From Streptomyces sp. SAI-127 (GTDB lineage: Bacteria > Actinomycetota > Actinomycetes > Streptomycetales > Streptomycetaceae), in contig NZ_JARXYJ010000001.1 of assembly GCF_029894425.1 (NCBI RefSeq), positions 186,001-250,000 on the forward strand: 64,000 nucleotides of DNA, given 5' to 3'. The position numbers and the translations under genes were made by a program. The notes beneath the pieces were generated by a model. It did no database searches. It was not told where the DNA came from and was given only the letters and a program-made list of their open reading frames with translations. Positions 27,177 through 36,347 of the stretch are shown here, piece after piece; position 1 is the first letter of the stretch; every line of letters starts with the position of its first letter.

Positions 27177-29102
27177 CTATCGAACCTGGAAGGGTTCGGG
27201 TGGGACACCCCGGCAACGGTCATAGTCAGGCGAAGCGATCCCAGGCCGACAAGGGTGCGTTTGATGGGGTCTACCCGCAGTAACTGCCGCGCCGGGCATG
27301 GGCGCTAGCTTGTCGGCTTCGGCGACGGCGGCGTTCCAACTGAACTCGTTGTTGTCGCTGAAGTAGTAGTAGGTGGCGCCGTTCGGCATCATCGCGACGG
27401 TGATGCCGCCGTATCCCGACATGAATGGTACGTAGAAGGGGCTGCTGTAGGCGGGGTTGTCGGCGGAGGTGAACTCGGCGCCCCAAAAGCCGTTCTGGTA
27501 CTTCATGGGCTTGGTGCCGGTGGTGGTCATGCCCCGGTCCTGCGGTGAGCGTTGCATGGTGGCCGCGAGCAGTGTCGGGTCGAGTATCTGCGTGCCGTTG
27601 ACTGCGCCGTGGTCGTTGTTGAGGAATTTCGCGAACCGGGCGACGGAGTCCTGCGTCCAGAACATGCCGTAGCCGCCGAAGGGTGCCCCGCCGGGGCTGT
27701 TGTCGGTGCGGGAGGAGACGAGGGAGTCGGGCCCGACGCCGATGGGTTCGAGCACGTCGTCACGGAGCATGTCGAAGATGTCGGCGTCCGAACCGGCCTT
27801 GTCCTGCAGGTAGTTGTTCATCGCGCGGCTGGCGAGGAAGGTGTCCGAGGTGTGGTAGACCCACTTGCTGCCGGGGCTGGCCTTGCGCGGGAAGGACAGG
27901 GCGTGTCGCATCTTGTCGGCGTAGGGCTCGGCCGCGAAGAAGTCCGCCATGGTGCGGCCCGATTCGTCGGTCTCGTAGCCGGGCGAGGTGTAGTTCCCGG
28001 TGGCCATGTCGAGGGTGTGGTCGAGGGTGATGCCGCTCCAGGCGGTGTTGCCGGCGGTCTCGGGGATTTGGTCGGAGAGTTTCTCCTGGGCCACGGCCGG
28101 GCCGTATCGCTGCGCCAGACGCAGCATGGCGGTTCCCGCGAACGCCGACTTCGCGGTCGAGTACGAAGGCAGCAGCATCTGGCCGCAGAACGGGTACTCA
28201 CCTTGCCGGGTCCGACAGTTGCCCACGTAGTGGACTCCGCCGAAGTAGAAGCCGAAGGTGCTCAGCGCGGACGGCGTGATGCCGGAGCCGAACTTCGCCA
28301 CGTCCACCCCACTGTCCGGGTAGTCGGTGGCCAGCGCCGAGATGGGCTTGGTCGGGAGCTGGTCCCCGACCTCGGAGGCGTACGCGTCGCGCAGGTTCTC
28401 GGCGCCGTCGACGGGGCCGGGCCGGTAGTCGGCCGGTACCTGGCCCCACATGTCGAACTGGAAGTACGCGCAGGTCTCCGTGGTGATCTGGTAGCGGACT
28501 TCGGAGATCGATGTGTGGTCGAAGAGGAACGTCAGGGCGCCGTTGTGCACGCAGTTGGCGTTGCGCTCGACAAGCGCGAACGGCAGGGAGGCGCGGGTGC
28601 GTTGGCCGTCGCCGTCCTCGTTCCACGCGCGGCCGGGTCCCACCGCCAGGTTCCACGCCTGGTTCCCCGTGTACTGCAGCCCGCGCTTCGCCGGGACGAG
28701 ATGGCTGCCGTTCTGCACGAGCGCGATGTCGACCGGCGGTAGGTGCCGGGTGGCTGCTGCGTCTCCGTATCCGTTCGGGTCCTTCAGTGCGCGGAATCCG
28801 CCGGCGGTGGAGAGGCCGTCGAGGGTGAGGGTGCCTTCGAAGCTGTGGGTGGGTGGCGCTGCTTGCGCCGGCAGGGCGAAGGCACTGTCGGGCACGGTGT
28901 CCGTGGCAGTACCCCCGGCGAGTTGGCCGGCGGTGAGTTCGGTTCGGTTCACCGCACCGCTTCCGGTGAGCGGATCACCCGGTACGGGTGCGGCTGCGGC
29001 GGGCGCCGCCATCGTCGGCAGCGGGACGGCGAACAGCCCCGCGAGCACGGCGGCAGTGGCGGCGGCACGGCGTAGCCGTCGGACATGGAACGGTCTCGGC
29101 AT
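27177..29102 (-). CDS. Secreted beta-lactamase-fold serine hydrolase
   Basis: 641 residues from ATG 29102, behind GAGAGGACC. A basic N-terminus (RPFHVRRLRR) and hydrophobic stretch to MAAPAAAAP form a signal peptide. The catalytic Ser-x-x-Lys is SYSTAK (Ser315-Lys318). Supporting sequence includes TLDHTLDMATGNYTSPGYET, YHTSDTFLASRAMNNYL and the C-terminal FMSGYGGITVAMMPNGATYY. The family covers esterases, amide hydrolases and class C beta-lactamases. An extra beta-rich N-terminal region of about 300 residues is present. Substrate unknown. Confidence 0.85.
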   Translation of the reverse strand: MPRPFHVRRLRRAAATAAVLAGLFAVPLPTMAAPAAAAPVPGDPLTGSGAVNRTELTAGQLAGGTATDTVPDSAFALPAQAAPPTHSFEGTLTLDGLSTAGGFRALKDPNGYGDAAATRHLPPVDIALVQNGSHLVPAKRGLQYTGNQAWNLAVGPGRAWNEDGDGQRTRASLPFALVERNANCVHNGALTFLFDHTSISEVRYQITTETCAYFQFDMWGQVPADYRPGPVDGAENLRDAYASEVGDQLPTKPISALATDYPDSGVDVAKFGSGITPSALSTFGFYFGGVHYVGNCRTRQGEYPFCGQMLLPSYSTAKSAFAGTAMLRLAQRYGPAVAQEKLSDQIPETAGNTAWSGITLDHTLDMATGNYTSPGYETDESGRTMADFFAAEPYADKMRHALSFPRKASPGSKWVYHTSDTFLASRAMNNYLQDKAGSDADIFDMLRDDVLEPIGVGPDSLVSSRTDNSPGGAPFGGYGMFWTQDSVARFAKFLNNDHGAVNGTQILDPTLLAATMQRSPQDRGMTTTGTKPMKYQNGFWGAEFTSADNPAYSSPFYVPFMSGYGGITVAMMPNGATYYYFSDNNEFSWNAAVAEADKLAPMPGAAVTAGRPHQTHPCRPGIASPDYDRCRGVPPEPFQVR

Positions 29103-29309
29103 GGTCCGAGGTCCTCTCGGGCTGGCAGCTGATGCGGGATATCGCCGCATGGTGGGGCGCGCTGGGGCCGCCGTCCAATGCCTGCCCGATCTGGTCAGGC
29201 TGCCTGCCGGGCATACCTCCAGCTCTCCTTGGCCTGTCGGACGTCGGGTCGGCGTGCGGTCACGCCTCGTGTCCTGGTGAGGGCCGTGGTCTGTAGTCGT
29301 CGCTGCAGT

Positions 29310-30206
29310 TCACAGGCGGGCGGCGACCTGTGGCCCGTACCGCTCGACACAAAAACGTGACAACCCGGCCGCGAATGCCTCGATGCTGCGCAGCGCATAG
29401 TGGCCGGCGTCCCACGCCGCGTGCAGGTGGATCTGCAGCGGTTCGCCCGTGCTGTCGAGGATCAGCAGCGGGTGCAGGTCGAAGCGGGGATCGTCGGAGA
29501 CCACCGCGACACCATGGCCCGAAGCCGCCATGGCCTGTGCGACGTGCGGGGTGTCGCATTCGAGCACGATGTCGTACGAGGCGTCCGCATCCTGCACGGC
29601 ATGGTCCAGGATGCGGCGGGTGCCGTGCGCCGGGGTGAGGACGATGAGGGGCTCCGCGGCAAGTTCCCTGATGGTGACGCGGTCCCGGTCCGCCCAGGCA
29701 TGGTCGGCACGGACGTAGGCCCACAGCGGCAGGCGGGCCACCGGGAGCCCGGCGAAACGGCTCCTCGGAGGTGCCGAGGAGATGGCTACATCGGCGCCCC
29801 TCGCAAGGGCCTGGTACGCATGTGCCGGACTCTCCGCCTGCACGGTGACGAGCGGATCCTCCGGCCCCCAGGTGGCCAGGAACGGCGCGATCACGTCGGT
29901 GATGGTGGTGGGCGGCGCCGCCACGGTGATCCGCATGGCACGACCGGCAGCCAGCGCACCGACTGCGGACTCGGCGGCGTCCGCGCGGGCGACCAGGTCG
30001 CGGGCCAGGGGAAGGAAGCGCCGGCCGGCCGCCGTCAGGACCATCTGCTTGCCGCCGCGGTCGAAGAGTGTCATCCCCAAGGTCCCTTCCAGGCCGCGCA
30101 GTTGGCGCGACAGCGAGGGCTGGGCGACGCGGACCACCTCGGCGGCCTTGGTGACCGAACCGGTCTCGACGATGGTCAGGAAGTAGCGCAGCACTCGGAT
30201 TTCCAT
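29310..30206 (-). CDS. LysR-family transcriptional regulator
   Basis: 298 residues. The HTH at the N-terminus is VLRYFLTIVETGSVTKAAEV, RVAQPSLSRQLRGLEGTLGM, LFDRGGKQMVLTAAGRRFLP, standard LysR. The C-terminal effector-binding domain begins at about residue 90 (MRITVAAPPTTITDVIAPFL). It is divergent from the nitrilase-permease operon, the usual LysR arrangement, and two overlapping inverted repeats lie in between. The inducer is probably the nitrile, amide or amine handled by that operon. Confidence 0.92.
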   Translation of the reverse strand: MEIRVLRYFLTIVETGSVTKAAEVVRVAQPSLSRQLRGLEGTLGMTLFDRGGKQMVLTAAGRRFLPLARDLVARADAAESAVGALAAGRAMRITVAAPPTTITDVIAPFLATWGPEDPLVTVQAESPAHAYQALARGADVAISSAPPRSRFAGLPVARLPLWAYVRADHAWADRDRVTIRELAAEPLIVLTPAHGTRRILDHAVQDADASYDIVLECDTPHVAQAMAASGHGVAVVSDDPRFDLHPLLILDSTGEPLQIHLHAAWDAGHYALRSIEAFAAGLSRFCVERYGPQVAARL

Positions 30207-30246
30207 GGCGGTGGTCCCTCGGGAGATGGAGGCGGCATGACGCCTT

Positions 30247-30291
30247 CATGCCTCAAAGGCATGGTAACCACCCCTCACAAGTATTTGAGGC
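30247..30291. promoter_or_regulatory. Overlapping inverted repeats between lysR and the nitrilase operon
   Basis: CATGCCT-CAA-AGGCATG (30247-30263) is a perfect 7-bp-arm palindrome. GCCTCAAA (30250-30257) also pairs with TTTGAGGC at 30284-30291. Sharing one half-site between a tight and a wide palindrome fits a LysR regulator that switches from repression to activation. Not tested. Confidence 0.5.
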
Positions 30292-30399
30292 TATGGCCGA
30301 CCAGCCGCATTCTTGTCCCACCGGAATTTCTGGTTATCGGCGCCCGAATCTCCGTCGACTTCTCCTCGAACAGTTCCTTCGATTGGCTGGTGTTCCCGC

Positions 30400-31278
30400 A
30401 TGGCCCGCCCCCTGCCCCTGATCCTCGCCCAGGCGCCCGGCCGCCCGGCCGACGACCTCGCAGGCTTTGCCGCCGACGTGGAGCGGCGCGTGAAACTGCA
30501 CGCACCCGGCGCCCTCGTCGTCTACCCCGAACTGCACCTGGGCGAGAGCGCCCCCGGCATCCCGGCCACCCCGGAGAACGCCGCCGAGCCGCTCGACGGC
30601 AAACGGGATGCGGCCTTCGCCGAGCTCGCGGGGGACCTGGGCATCTGGCTCGTACCCGGCAGCGTCTACGAGCGAAGCACCGGCGACCGCGTCCACAACA
30701 CGACACCGGTCTATTCACCACGGGGTGAGCGCCTCGCCGCGTACCGCAAGATCTGCCCGTGGCGCCCGTACGAGACGACCACACCCGGCAACCGATTCGA
30801 GGTCGTCGACCTCGCCGGGGTCGGCCGCATCGGACTGTCCATCTGCTACGACACCTGGTTCCCGGAGATATCCCGCCACCTGGCCTGGATGGGCGCAGAC
30901 CTGATCGTCAACGTGGTCCGCACGCCGACGAGCGACCGCGCGCAGGAAGTCGTCCTCAACCGCGCCAACGCCATCACCAATCAGGTCTTCGTCGCCAGCG
31001 TCAACTCCGCGGCCCCATCCGGGATCGGCCGCAGCCTCGTCATCGATCCACAGGGCACGGTACGCGCCGAAACCGTCGATGCCGGCGACACGACCCTCAC
31101 CGACGTCATCGACCTCGACGAGGTCACCAACGTCCGCCGCTACGGCACCGCCGGTCTCAACCGGATCTGGGACCAATTCCGCCCCGGCGACCCAGCCCTC
31201 GAGCTCCCGCTGTACGGGGGCCGCATCGACCCCGCCACCTGGAACCCCGCCCACACCACCGAGGAGCCACCACGATGA
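30400..31278 (+). CDS. Carbon-nitrogen hydrolase (nitrilase superfamily)
   Basis: 292 residues from ATG 30400. The catalytic triad is visible: Glu44 in VVYPELHLGE, Lys117 in AAYRKICPW, and Cys149 in LSICYDTWFPE. Members hydrolyse nitriles or amides to acids in the cytoplasm. The C-terminal sequence (TNVRRYGTAGLNRIWDQFRP) is typical of aliphatic amidase-like members in actinomycetes. Its stop overlaps the start of the permease (ATGA), so the two are co-translated; the permease probably brings in the substrate. Confidence 0.92.
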   Translation: MARPLPLILAQAPGRPADDLAGFAADVERRVKLHAPGALVVYPELHLGESAPGIPATPENAAEPLDGKRDAAFAELAGDLGIWLVPGSVYERSTGDRVHNTTPVYSPRGERLAAYRKICPWRPYETTTPGNRFEVVDLAGVGRIGLSICYDTWFPEISRHLAWMGADLIVNVVRTPTSDRAQEVVLNRANAITNQVFVASVNSAAPSGIGRSLVIDPQGTVRAETVDAGDTTLTDVIDLDEVTNVRRYGTAGLNRIWDQFRPGDPALELPLYGGRIDPATWNPAHTTEEPPR

Positions 31279-32645
31279 ACAGCGAGACCACAGAGAACAG
31301 CATGAGGCTGAAGGGCGACCTGAGCCTCCTCTCCGTCGTCCTGTTCGGCCTCGCCTACATCTCACCCGGCATCGTCGTCACGATGTTCGGCGTGGTCGCC
31401 GCCACCAGCGGCGGCACGGCCCCGACCGCGTTTGCCGTCGCCACCCTCGCGATGCTGCTCACCGGGCTGAGTTACGCGAAGATGGCGCGCGCCGTGCCGG
31501 GCGCGGGGTCGGTCTACACCTACGCCCGCAAGATGCTGGACAGCCGCATCGGTTTCCTGTCCGGCTGGGCGATGCTGCTCGACTACTTCTTCATCCCGAT
31601 GGTCGGCTGGCTGATCACGGCGATCTACTTCAACGCCCAGTTCCCTGAGATACCCAAGTGGATCTGGCTGATCGCCTCGGTGGGCATCACCACCGCCGTC
31701 AACGTCTTCGGCATGAAGCTCGCGGACCGCGTCAACAAGGTCCTGATGTTCATCGCTCTGGGGTCGCTGGTCCTCTTCGCCACCCTGTGTGTCGTCTTCC
31801 TCGGCAAGCACGGCACCTCCGTCCCCGCCACGGACGCCCTGTGGAACTCCGGCACTTCGATCGGCGCGGTCACGGCGGCCGCTGCCATCGCCGCATACTC
31901 CTTCCTCGGCTTCGACGCCGTCTCCACGCTGGGCGAGGAGGCCAGGGGCGGGGCGAGGACGATCGGCCGCGGCATCATCGGCTGCGTCATCGCCGCCGGT
32001 GCGATCTTCATCGTGCTGTCCTTCGTGATGCAACTGGTCCACCCCGGCGCGAAGTTCGCCGACGTCGACGCGGCCGCCTACCACCTGAAGGTCCAGGTCG
32101 GCGGCGAGACGTACGCCGAGATCATCAACTTCGTCACCATCGCCGGATCCATCGCCTCCTGTATCGCCCTGCAAGCCTCCGCCGCCCGCCTCATGTACGT
32201 CATGGGACGCGACGGCGCACTGCCCAGGGCCGTCTTCGGCAACCTGTCGGGGAAGACGGGCACGCCGGTGTTGAACCTGCTGCTGACCGCAGCCGCCGGT
32301 GTCATCGCCATGAAACTCGACCTGACCACAGCCACGTCATTCATCAACTTCGGCGCCTTCCTCGGCTTCACCCTGGTGAATGTCTGCGTGATCGCCCACC
32401 TGGTCCGCGAGCGCAGACACGGCCGCACCCCCAACCTCTTCTCGTACCTGGTGATGCCGGCCATCGGCGCCGGCGTTTCCCTCTACCTGCTTACGAAGCT
32501 CGGTGACGTCGCTCTCCAGATCGGCGGCGTCTGGCTGGCGATCGGCGTCGTCTACCTGGCCCTCCTGACCAAGGGCTTCCGTCGGCCCGCACCGGAGATG
32601 ACCTTCGACGACGACACCGAGGCCACGGACAGAGTCACCGCATAG
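31275..32645 (+). CDS. APC-superfamily amino acid/polyamine permease
   Basis: 456 residues, twelve predicted helices. APC motifs include GLAYISPGIVVTMFGVVAAT, SYAKMARAVPGAGSVYTYAR, SFLGFDAVSTLGEEARGG and ARLMYVMGRDGALPRAVFG. It is coupled to the nitrilase gene by a 4-bp overlap and is under the divergent LysR. The cargo is probably an amine, amide or amino acid that the nitrilase hydrolyses. Direction (import) is inferred. Confidence 0.92.
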   Translation: MNSETTENSMRLKGDLSLLSVVLFGLAYISPGIVVTMFGVVAATSGGTAPTAFAVATLAMLLTGLSYAKMARAVPGAGSVYTYARKMLDSRIGFLSGWAMLLDYFFIPMVGWLITAIYFNAQFPEIPKWIWLIASVGITTAVNVFGMKLADRVNKVLMFIALGSLVLFATLCVVFLGKHGTSVPATDALWNSGTSIGAVTAAAAIAAYSFLGFDAVSTLGEEARGGARTIGRGIIGCVIAAGAIFIVLSFVMQLVHPGAKFADVDAAAYHLKVQVGGETYAEIINFVTIAGSIASCIALQASAARLMYVMGRDGALPRAVFGNLSGKTGTPVLNLLLTAAAGVIAMKLDLTTATSFINFGAFLGFTLVNVCVIAHLVRERRHGRTPNLFSYLVMPAIGAGVSLYLLTKLGDVALQIGGVWLAIGVVYLALLTKGFRRPAPEMTFDDDTEATDRVTA

Positions 32646-32696
32646 CTCGCCTCCCTCGCTCCGGCTCGTCGTGCGGTGTCGCGACGCCGTCACCGG

Positions 32697-32895
32697 CCGG
32701 TAGCGTGGTGCGAGTCGATGTCGTGCACGAGGACCTGGCGGTGTTGCCGCAGCTCATGGAGCCCGCGCAGCACGAGTTCAGCTTGCGTGCCCGCGCCGAT
32801 GATGCCCAGCACCGCGTCGCCGTCCGGGGGCAGGCACGGCCGGCAGATCAGTCCCCAGGGCCGCGACAAGACCGGTGCGCCAAGCTGTGATCGTG
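32697..32895 (-). pseudogene. Ornithine cyclodeaminase-like fragment
   Basis: A minus-strand piece reads DAVLGIIGAGTQAELVLRGL and HELRQHRQVLVHDIDSHH, the Rossmann dinucleotide-binding start of the ornithine cyclodeaminase/mu-crystallin family. A frame shift separates it from TAWRTGLVAALGTDL, which should precede it. Both ends of the gene are lost. Confidence 0.6.
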
Positions 32896-33091
32896 GCGGA
32901 GTCGCGTACGGGGATCCGGTGCACCCTCGACCGCACTGTCCCGGTCGCCGCTCAGGACGCCTTCATCGGGCGGCTGGACACCGTGGCTCCCGGCACCCCC
33001 TGAGCAGCACACGCTCGAGACCGGTCACTCCCCGGTCCCTTCGGCGCCCGAGATGCTGTCGTCCGTGCTCCTCAAGGCCGTCAACGCCTGA
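32896..33091 (+). pseudogene. Alpha/beta hydrolase, C-terminal fragment
   Basis: Frames give IRCTLDRTVPVAAQDAFIGR, then after a one-base change QHTLETGHSPVPSAPEMLSS and VLLKAVNA-stop. This is the C-terminal section of a salicylate-esterase-like alpha/beta hydrolase, including the catalytic His in GHSP. The nucleophile half is missing. 33092-33270 holds no gene. Confidence 0.65.
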
Positions 33092-33270
33092 CTGGACGAC
33101 CCGGACGAACAGCCCCGCCACCAGCCTGCGGCGGCTCCCGCCATGGGCAGTGCGGCCCGCGGCGCTGTTCCTCCCGGCCCTGTTCCGGTTCGGCCCGCAC
33201 CCCGGACGGGATGTCCACGATCACCTGCCGGATCGTGCGGCCGGACTCGTCGGAGACCTTACGGTCTCTA

Positions 33271-34137
33271 ACAAAAGTTGTTGGTCATGTGACTGTGGGC
33301 GGGTCTGATCGCTGGTGTGGTCGTGGGGAAGAGACAGTCGCGGCCGTGGATCGTCTCGGATGAACTGTGGTCGCTCATCGAGCCGTTGCTGCCGGAGCCG
33401 GGGCCGAAGCAGGTCGAGGGCCGGCCGAGAGTGCCGGACCGGCAGGCTCTGTGCGGGATCTTGTTCGTGCTGCATACCGGCATTCAGTGGGAGTACCTTC
33501 CCCAGGAGTTGGGCTTCGGTTCGGGCATGACGTGCTGGCGGCGGCTGGCCGCCTGGAACGAGGCCGGCGTCTGGGACCAGTTGCATGCAGTCCTGCTGAA
33601 GAAGCTACGGTCGAAGAACCAGCTGGACTGGTCGAGGGCGGTGATCGACTCGTCCCACGTCCGGGCCGCCCGCCGGGGCCCAAAAGCGGTCCCAGCCCGG
33701 TCGACCGCGCACGGCCGGGCAGCAAGCACCACGTCCTCACCGACGGCCAGGGCATCCCGCTCGCGGTGTCACTGACCGGCGGAAACCGCAACGACGTCAC
33801 CCAGCTCCTGCCCCTGCTCGACAAGGTTCCGCCCGTCGCCGGGGCTGTCGGCAGGCCGCGCCGACGGCCCGACATGCTCTTCGCCGACCGCGGATACGAC
33901 CACGACAAATACCGGCGCCTCCTGCGTGAACGCGGCATCCGGCCGGCGATCGCCGAACGGGGACAACCGCACGGCACCGGCCTGGGCACCTTCCGCTGGG
34001 TCGTCGAACGCACCATCTCCTGGCTCCACGGCTTCCGCCGACTACGCATCCGATGGGAACGACGCGACGACATTCACGAAGCCTTCCTCGGCCTCGCCGT
34101 CTGCCTGATCACCCACCGCCACGTCCAACGCCTTTGT
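33271..34137 (+). mobile_element. IS5-family insertion sequence (IS427-like)
   Basis: An 867-bp element with imperfect ends ACAAAAGTTGTTGG and, inverted, ACAAAGGCGTTGG, flanked by TA on each side (33269-33270 and 34138-34139). The transposase is in two frames joined by a -1 slippery site and appears complete. The stop codon TAG uses the flanking TA, as in some IS427-type elements. It is the most intact IS5 copy in the window. Confidence 0.8.
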
Positions 34138-34140
34138 TAG
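33317..34140 (+). CDS. IS5-family transposase made by -1 ribosomal frameshift
   Basis: The first frame (33317-33775) gives the N-terminal domain RPWIVSDELWSLIEPLLPEP and LDWSRAVIDSSHVRAARRG, with the first DDE aspartate. The second frame (to 34140) gives SKHHVLTDGQGIPLAVSLTG, DMLFADRGYDHDKYRRLLRE and VVERTISWLHGFRRLRIRWE, with the second Asp and the Glu. The frames are joined by C-CCA-AAA (33679-33685), an ideal X-XXY-YYZ heptamer. A fused protein of about 274 residues would be produced. All DDE residues are present. Confidence 0.85.
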
Positions 34141-34272
34141 GACTTCTTAGCCCTGGCTTTGACCATCGACAGCTACACCCTGGGCACGCTGCGAAACCCC
34201 GCCCTGCCGCTTGGCTTCACTTTCACGGGACAGGGGCGATCACCTCACGAGGAGGCGGCGTTCGCGCCGGCC

Positions 34273-34785
34273 CTACCGGCGGCGCCAGGGCAGCGGCTCC
34301 TGGTCGTCCTCGGTGGCGTCCGCGCCCTGCAGTGCGGTGTTGATCGCCTCGCCGATCTCCGCGAACTGGCGTACCTGCTCCGGGGTCAGCGCGTCGAAGA
34401 CGGCGCGGCGTACGGCCTCGACATGGCCGGGAGCCGCACGCTCCAGTAGCTCGCGCCCCTGTGGGGTGAGCAGGGCGAGCTGGTTGCGTCGGTTGACGGG
34501 GTCGTCGCGGCGGTCCACGTAACCGGATTGCTGGAGGCGGGTCACGGCGTGGGTGAGCCGGCTGCGGGTGATCCTCACCCGCTCGGCCAGTTCGGACATG
34601 GTCAGGGTCTGGTCCGGGACGGATGACAGGTGGGCGAGCAGGGTGTAGTCGGCATGCGTCACGCCCGCTTCCCTGCGTAGTTGGCGGTTCAGATGGTCGG
34701 ACAGCAGGGTGGAGAAATCGATGTAGGCGAGCCAGGCTCGTCGTTCCTCGGGGTCGAGCCAGCGGGGCGTCGTGGGCATGGTCAC
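34273..34785 (-). CDS. MarR-family transcriptional regulator
   Basis: 170 residues from GTG 34785 (or ATG 34779). The winged helix is MSELAERVRITRSRLTHAVT, RLQQSGYVDRRDDPVNRRNQ, LALLTPQGRELLERAAPGH. The first helix region (WLAYIDFSTLLSDHLNRQLR) forms the dimer interface. It is divergent from a binding-protein gene, with two near-palindromic operator sites between them, so it probably represses both genes until a ligand binds. Confidence 0.92.
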   Translation of the reverse strand: MTMPTTPRWLDPEERRAWLAYIDFSTLLSDHLNRQLRREAGVTHADYTLLAHLSSVPDQTLTMSELAERVRITRSRLTHAVTRLQQSGYVDRRDDPVNRRNQLALLTPQGRELLERAAPGHVEAVRRAVFDALTPEQVRQFAEIGEAINTALQGADATEDDQEPLPWRRR

Positions 34786-34801
34786 ACTCTAGCCAGACTT
34801 C

Positions 34802-34862
34802 GTTTGAATCTTCAAACCATTGGCGTAACGTGCATCTCAACGCAACGTTTGAAAGCTCAAAC
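34802..34862. promoter_or_regulatory. Two MarR-type operators in the divergent promoter
   Basis: GTTTGAATCTTCAAAC (34802-34817) and GTTTGAAAGCTCAAAC (34847-34862) share the half-site GTTTGA with a central 4-bp spacer. Their centres are 45 bp apart. They lie between the marR start and the binding-protein start and are the obvious MarR binding sites. Confidence 0.7.
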
Positions 34863-34893
34863 CTTGCTCGTTCTTGAGAGGCACCACATCGCC

Positions 34894-36027
34894 ATGAAGC
34901 AAAAAACCAAGCTGATCGGCGCGGCCATCGCCACCGCCCTGACCCTTACCGCCGTTTCCACGACCGCCATGGCCGACACCGCCGCCCACCGGCACCCTTT
35001 CGTGGGTGAACAAGACCAGCTGAACGCCCTCTACCGGCAGGCCAAGGCTGAGGGCGGCAAGGTCACCGTCTACATGGGCGGCGACATGCCCGGCCAGTGG
35101 GACGCGCTGGCCGCCGCGTTCCAGCAGCAGTTCCCGGACGTGAGGCTCAACCTGGTCACCGACCTGAGCAAGTACCACGACGCCCGCATCGACAACCAGC
35201 TTGCCACCGGCAAGCTCGTCGCCGACGCGGCCGTCCTGCAGACCTCCCAGGACTTCGACCGCTGGAAGAAGCACGGCGACCTGCTGAAGTACAAGCCGGT
35301 CGGGTGGGACAAGGTCTTCACCAACGCCAAGGACAAGGACGGCTACTACACCGGCGTCTTCTACGGCGCCTTCTCCTACATCGTCAACACCAAGCAACTC
35401 CCGGTGAAGCCCGGTGACTTCAAGGGCACCGACCTGCTCAAGCCCGCGTACAAGAACAAGCTGATCCTGACCTACCCGAACGACGACGACGCCGTACTGT
35501 TCGGCTACAAGCAGATCGTCGACGAGTACGGCTGGGACTACCTGGCCAAGCTGGTCGAGCAGAACCCCAAACTGATACGCGGTGTTCCCGGCTCCGCGGC
35601 CGGCGTGGCGAGCGGCGACTACCTCGCCTCCATCGCCGTCGGCGGCGACGCCCGCCCGAACGGCACCCAGGTCTTCTCGGACTCCGAGCGCTTCAACACC
35701 TGGACCCAGCGCGGTGGCATCTTCAAGAACGCCCCGCACAAGGCCGGCGCCAAGTTGTTCCTGGGCTGGCTGAACTCCAAGTCCACCCAAGAGCACGCCA
35801 TCGCGACGTGGACCTGGTCCGTCCGCAAGGACGTCGCACCCCCGGTCGGACTCAAGCCGTTGGCGTCGTACAAGAACACCAATCCGAAGGCCTTTGCGCA
35901 GTTCATGGCGGACCGTGACGCCGTCGAACGCTTCCGATCCCAGGTCGAGCTCTACTTCGGCCAGGTCAAGGGAGCGGACCCCGGCGACCCCCAGGGCACC
36001 CTCGGCCGCTACCCCGGCGCCTTCTGA
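34894..36027 (+). CDS. Secreted solute-binding protein (Fbp/AfuA-like)
   Basis: 377 residues from ATG 34894 behind GAGAGG. Signal peptide KLIGAAIATALTLTAVSTTA with cleavage after AMA; there is no lipobox Cys. The mature part fits the ferric/thiamine-like periplasmic binding class: EGGKVTVYMGGDMPGQWDAL, FQQQFPDVRLNLVTDLSKYH, PYLILTY-like region NKLILTYPNDDDAVLFGYKQ. No permease or ATPase gene is next to it. As a secreted, unanchored protein it may act as a scavenger or signal sensor. Ligand unknown. Confidence 0.85.
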   Translation: MKQKTKLIGAAIATALTLTAVSTTAMADTAAHRHPFVGEQDQLNALYRQAKAEGGKVTVYMGGDMPGQWDALAAAFQQQFPDVRLNLVTDLSKYHDARIDNQLATGKLVADAAVLQTSQDFDRWKKHGDLLKYKPVGWDKVFTNAKDKDGYYTGVFYGAFSYIVNTKQLPVKPGDFKGTDLLKPAYKNKLILTYPNDDDAVLFGYKQIVDEYGWDYLAKLVEQNPKLIRGVPGSAAGVASGDYLASIAVGGDARPNGTQVFSDSERFNTWTQRGGIFKNAPHKAGAKLFLGWLNSKSTQEHAIATWTWSVRKDVAPPVGLKPLASYKNTNPKAFAQFMADRDAVERFRSQVELYFGQVKGADPGDPQGTLGRYPGAF

Positions 36028-36095
36028 CCCACTCGATACACGAGTCCCGCGAGCGGGTCCGCCACGACAGCAACGGCGGGCCCAGCTCCGGCGGC

Positions 36096-36347
36096 TCATA
36101 AGCTGTTGACGTTGTACGACAGGGGGTCCAAGTGTCGCCGTTCCTCGGTCTTCTTCCACTCCGTGAGCGCGGCGGAGGACTGCACATAAGAGATGCGGCG
36201 CTGCTCGCTGTACCAGGTACGGGTGCGCTCCTCCAGCGCCTTGTTGTAGACGAGGCGGACACAGCCGAACGTGCGCGACAGCTCGGCCGCCTGCTCGCCG
36301 GTGGGGTAAAAGCGGTACCTGAACGCCCGCTTGACCTGCTCCGCTAT
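36096..36347 (-). pseudogene. TnpB (IS200/IS605 OrfB) N-terminal fragment
   Basis: Reads VKRAFRYRFYPTGEQAAELS, RTFGCVRLVYNKALEERTRT and SSAALTEWKKTEE, the N-terminal HTH domain of TnpB. It then diverges and stops. The expected ATG is ATA (36345-36347), with the preceding in-frame TGA, so it cannot start normally. The RuvC nuclease part is missing. Confidence 0.75.
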
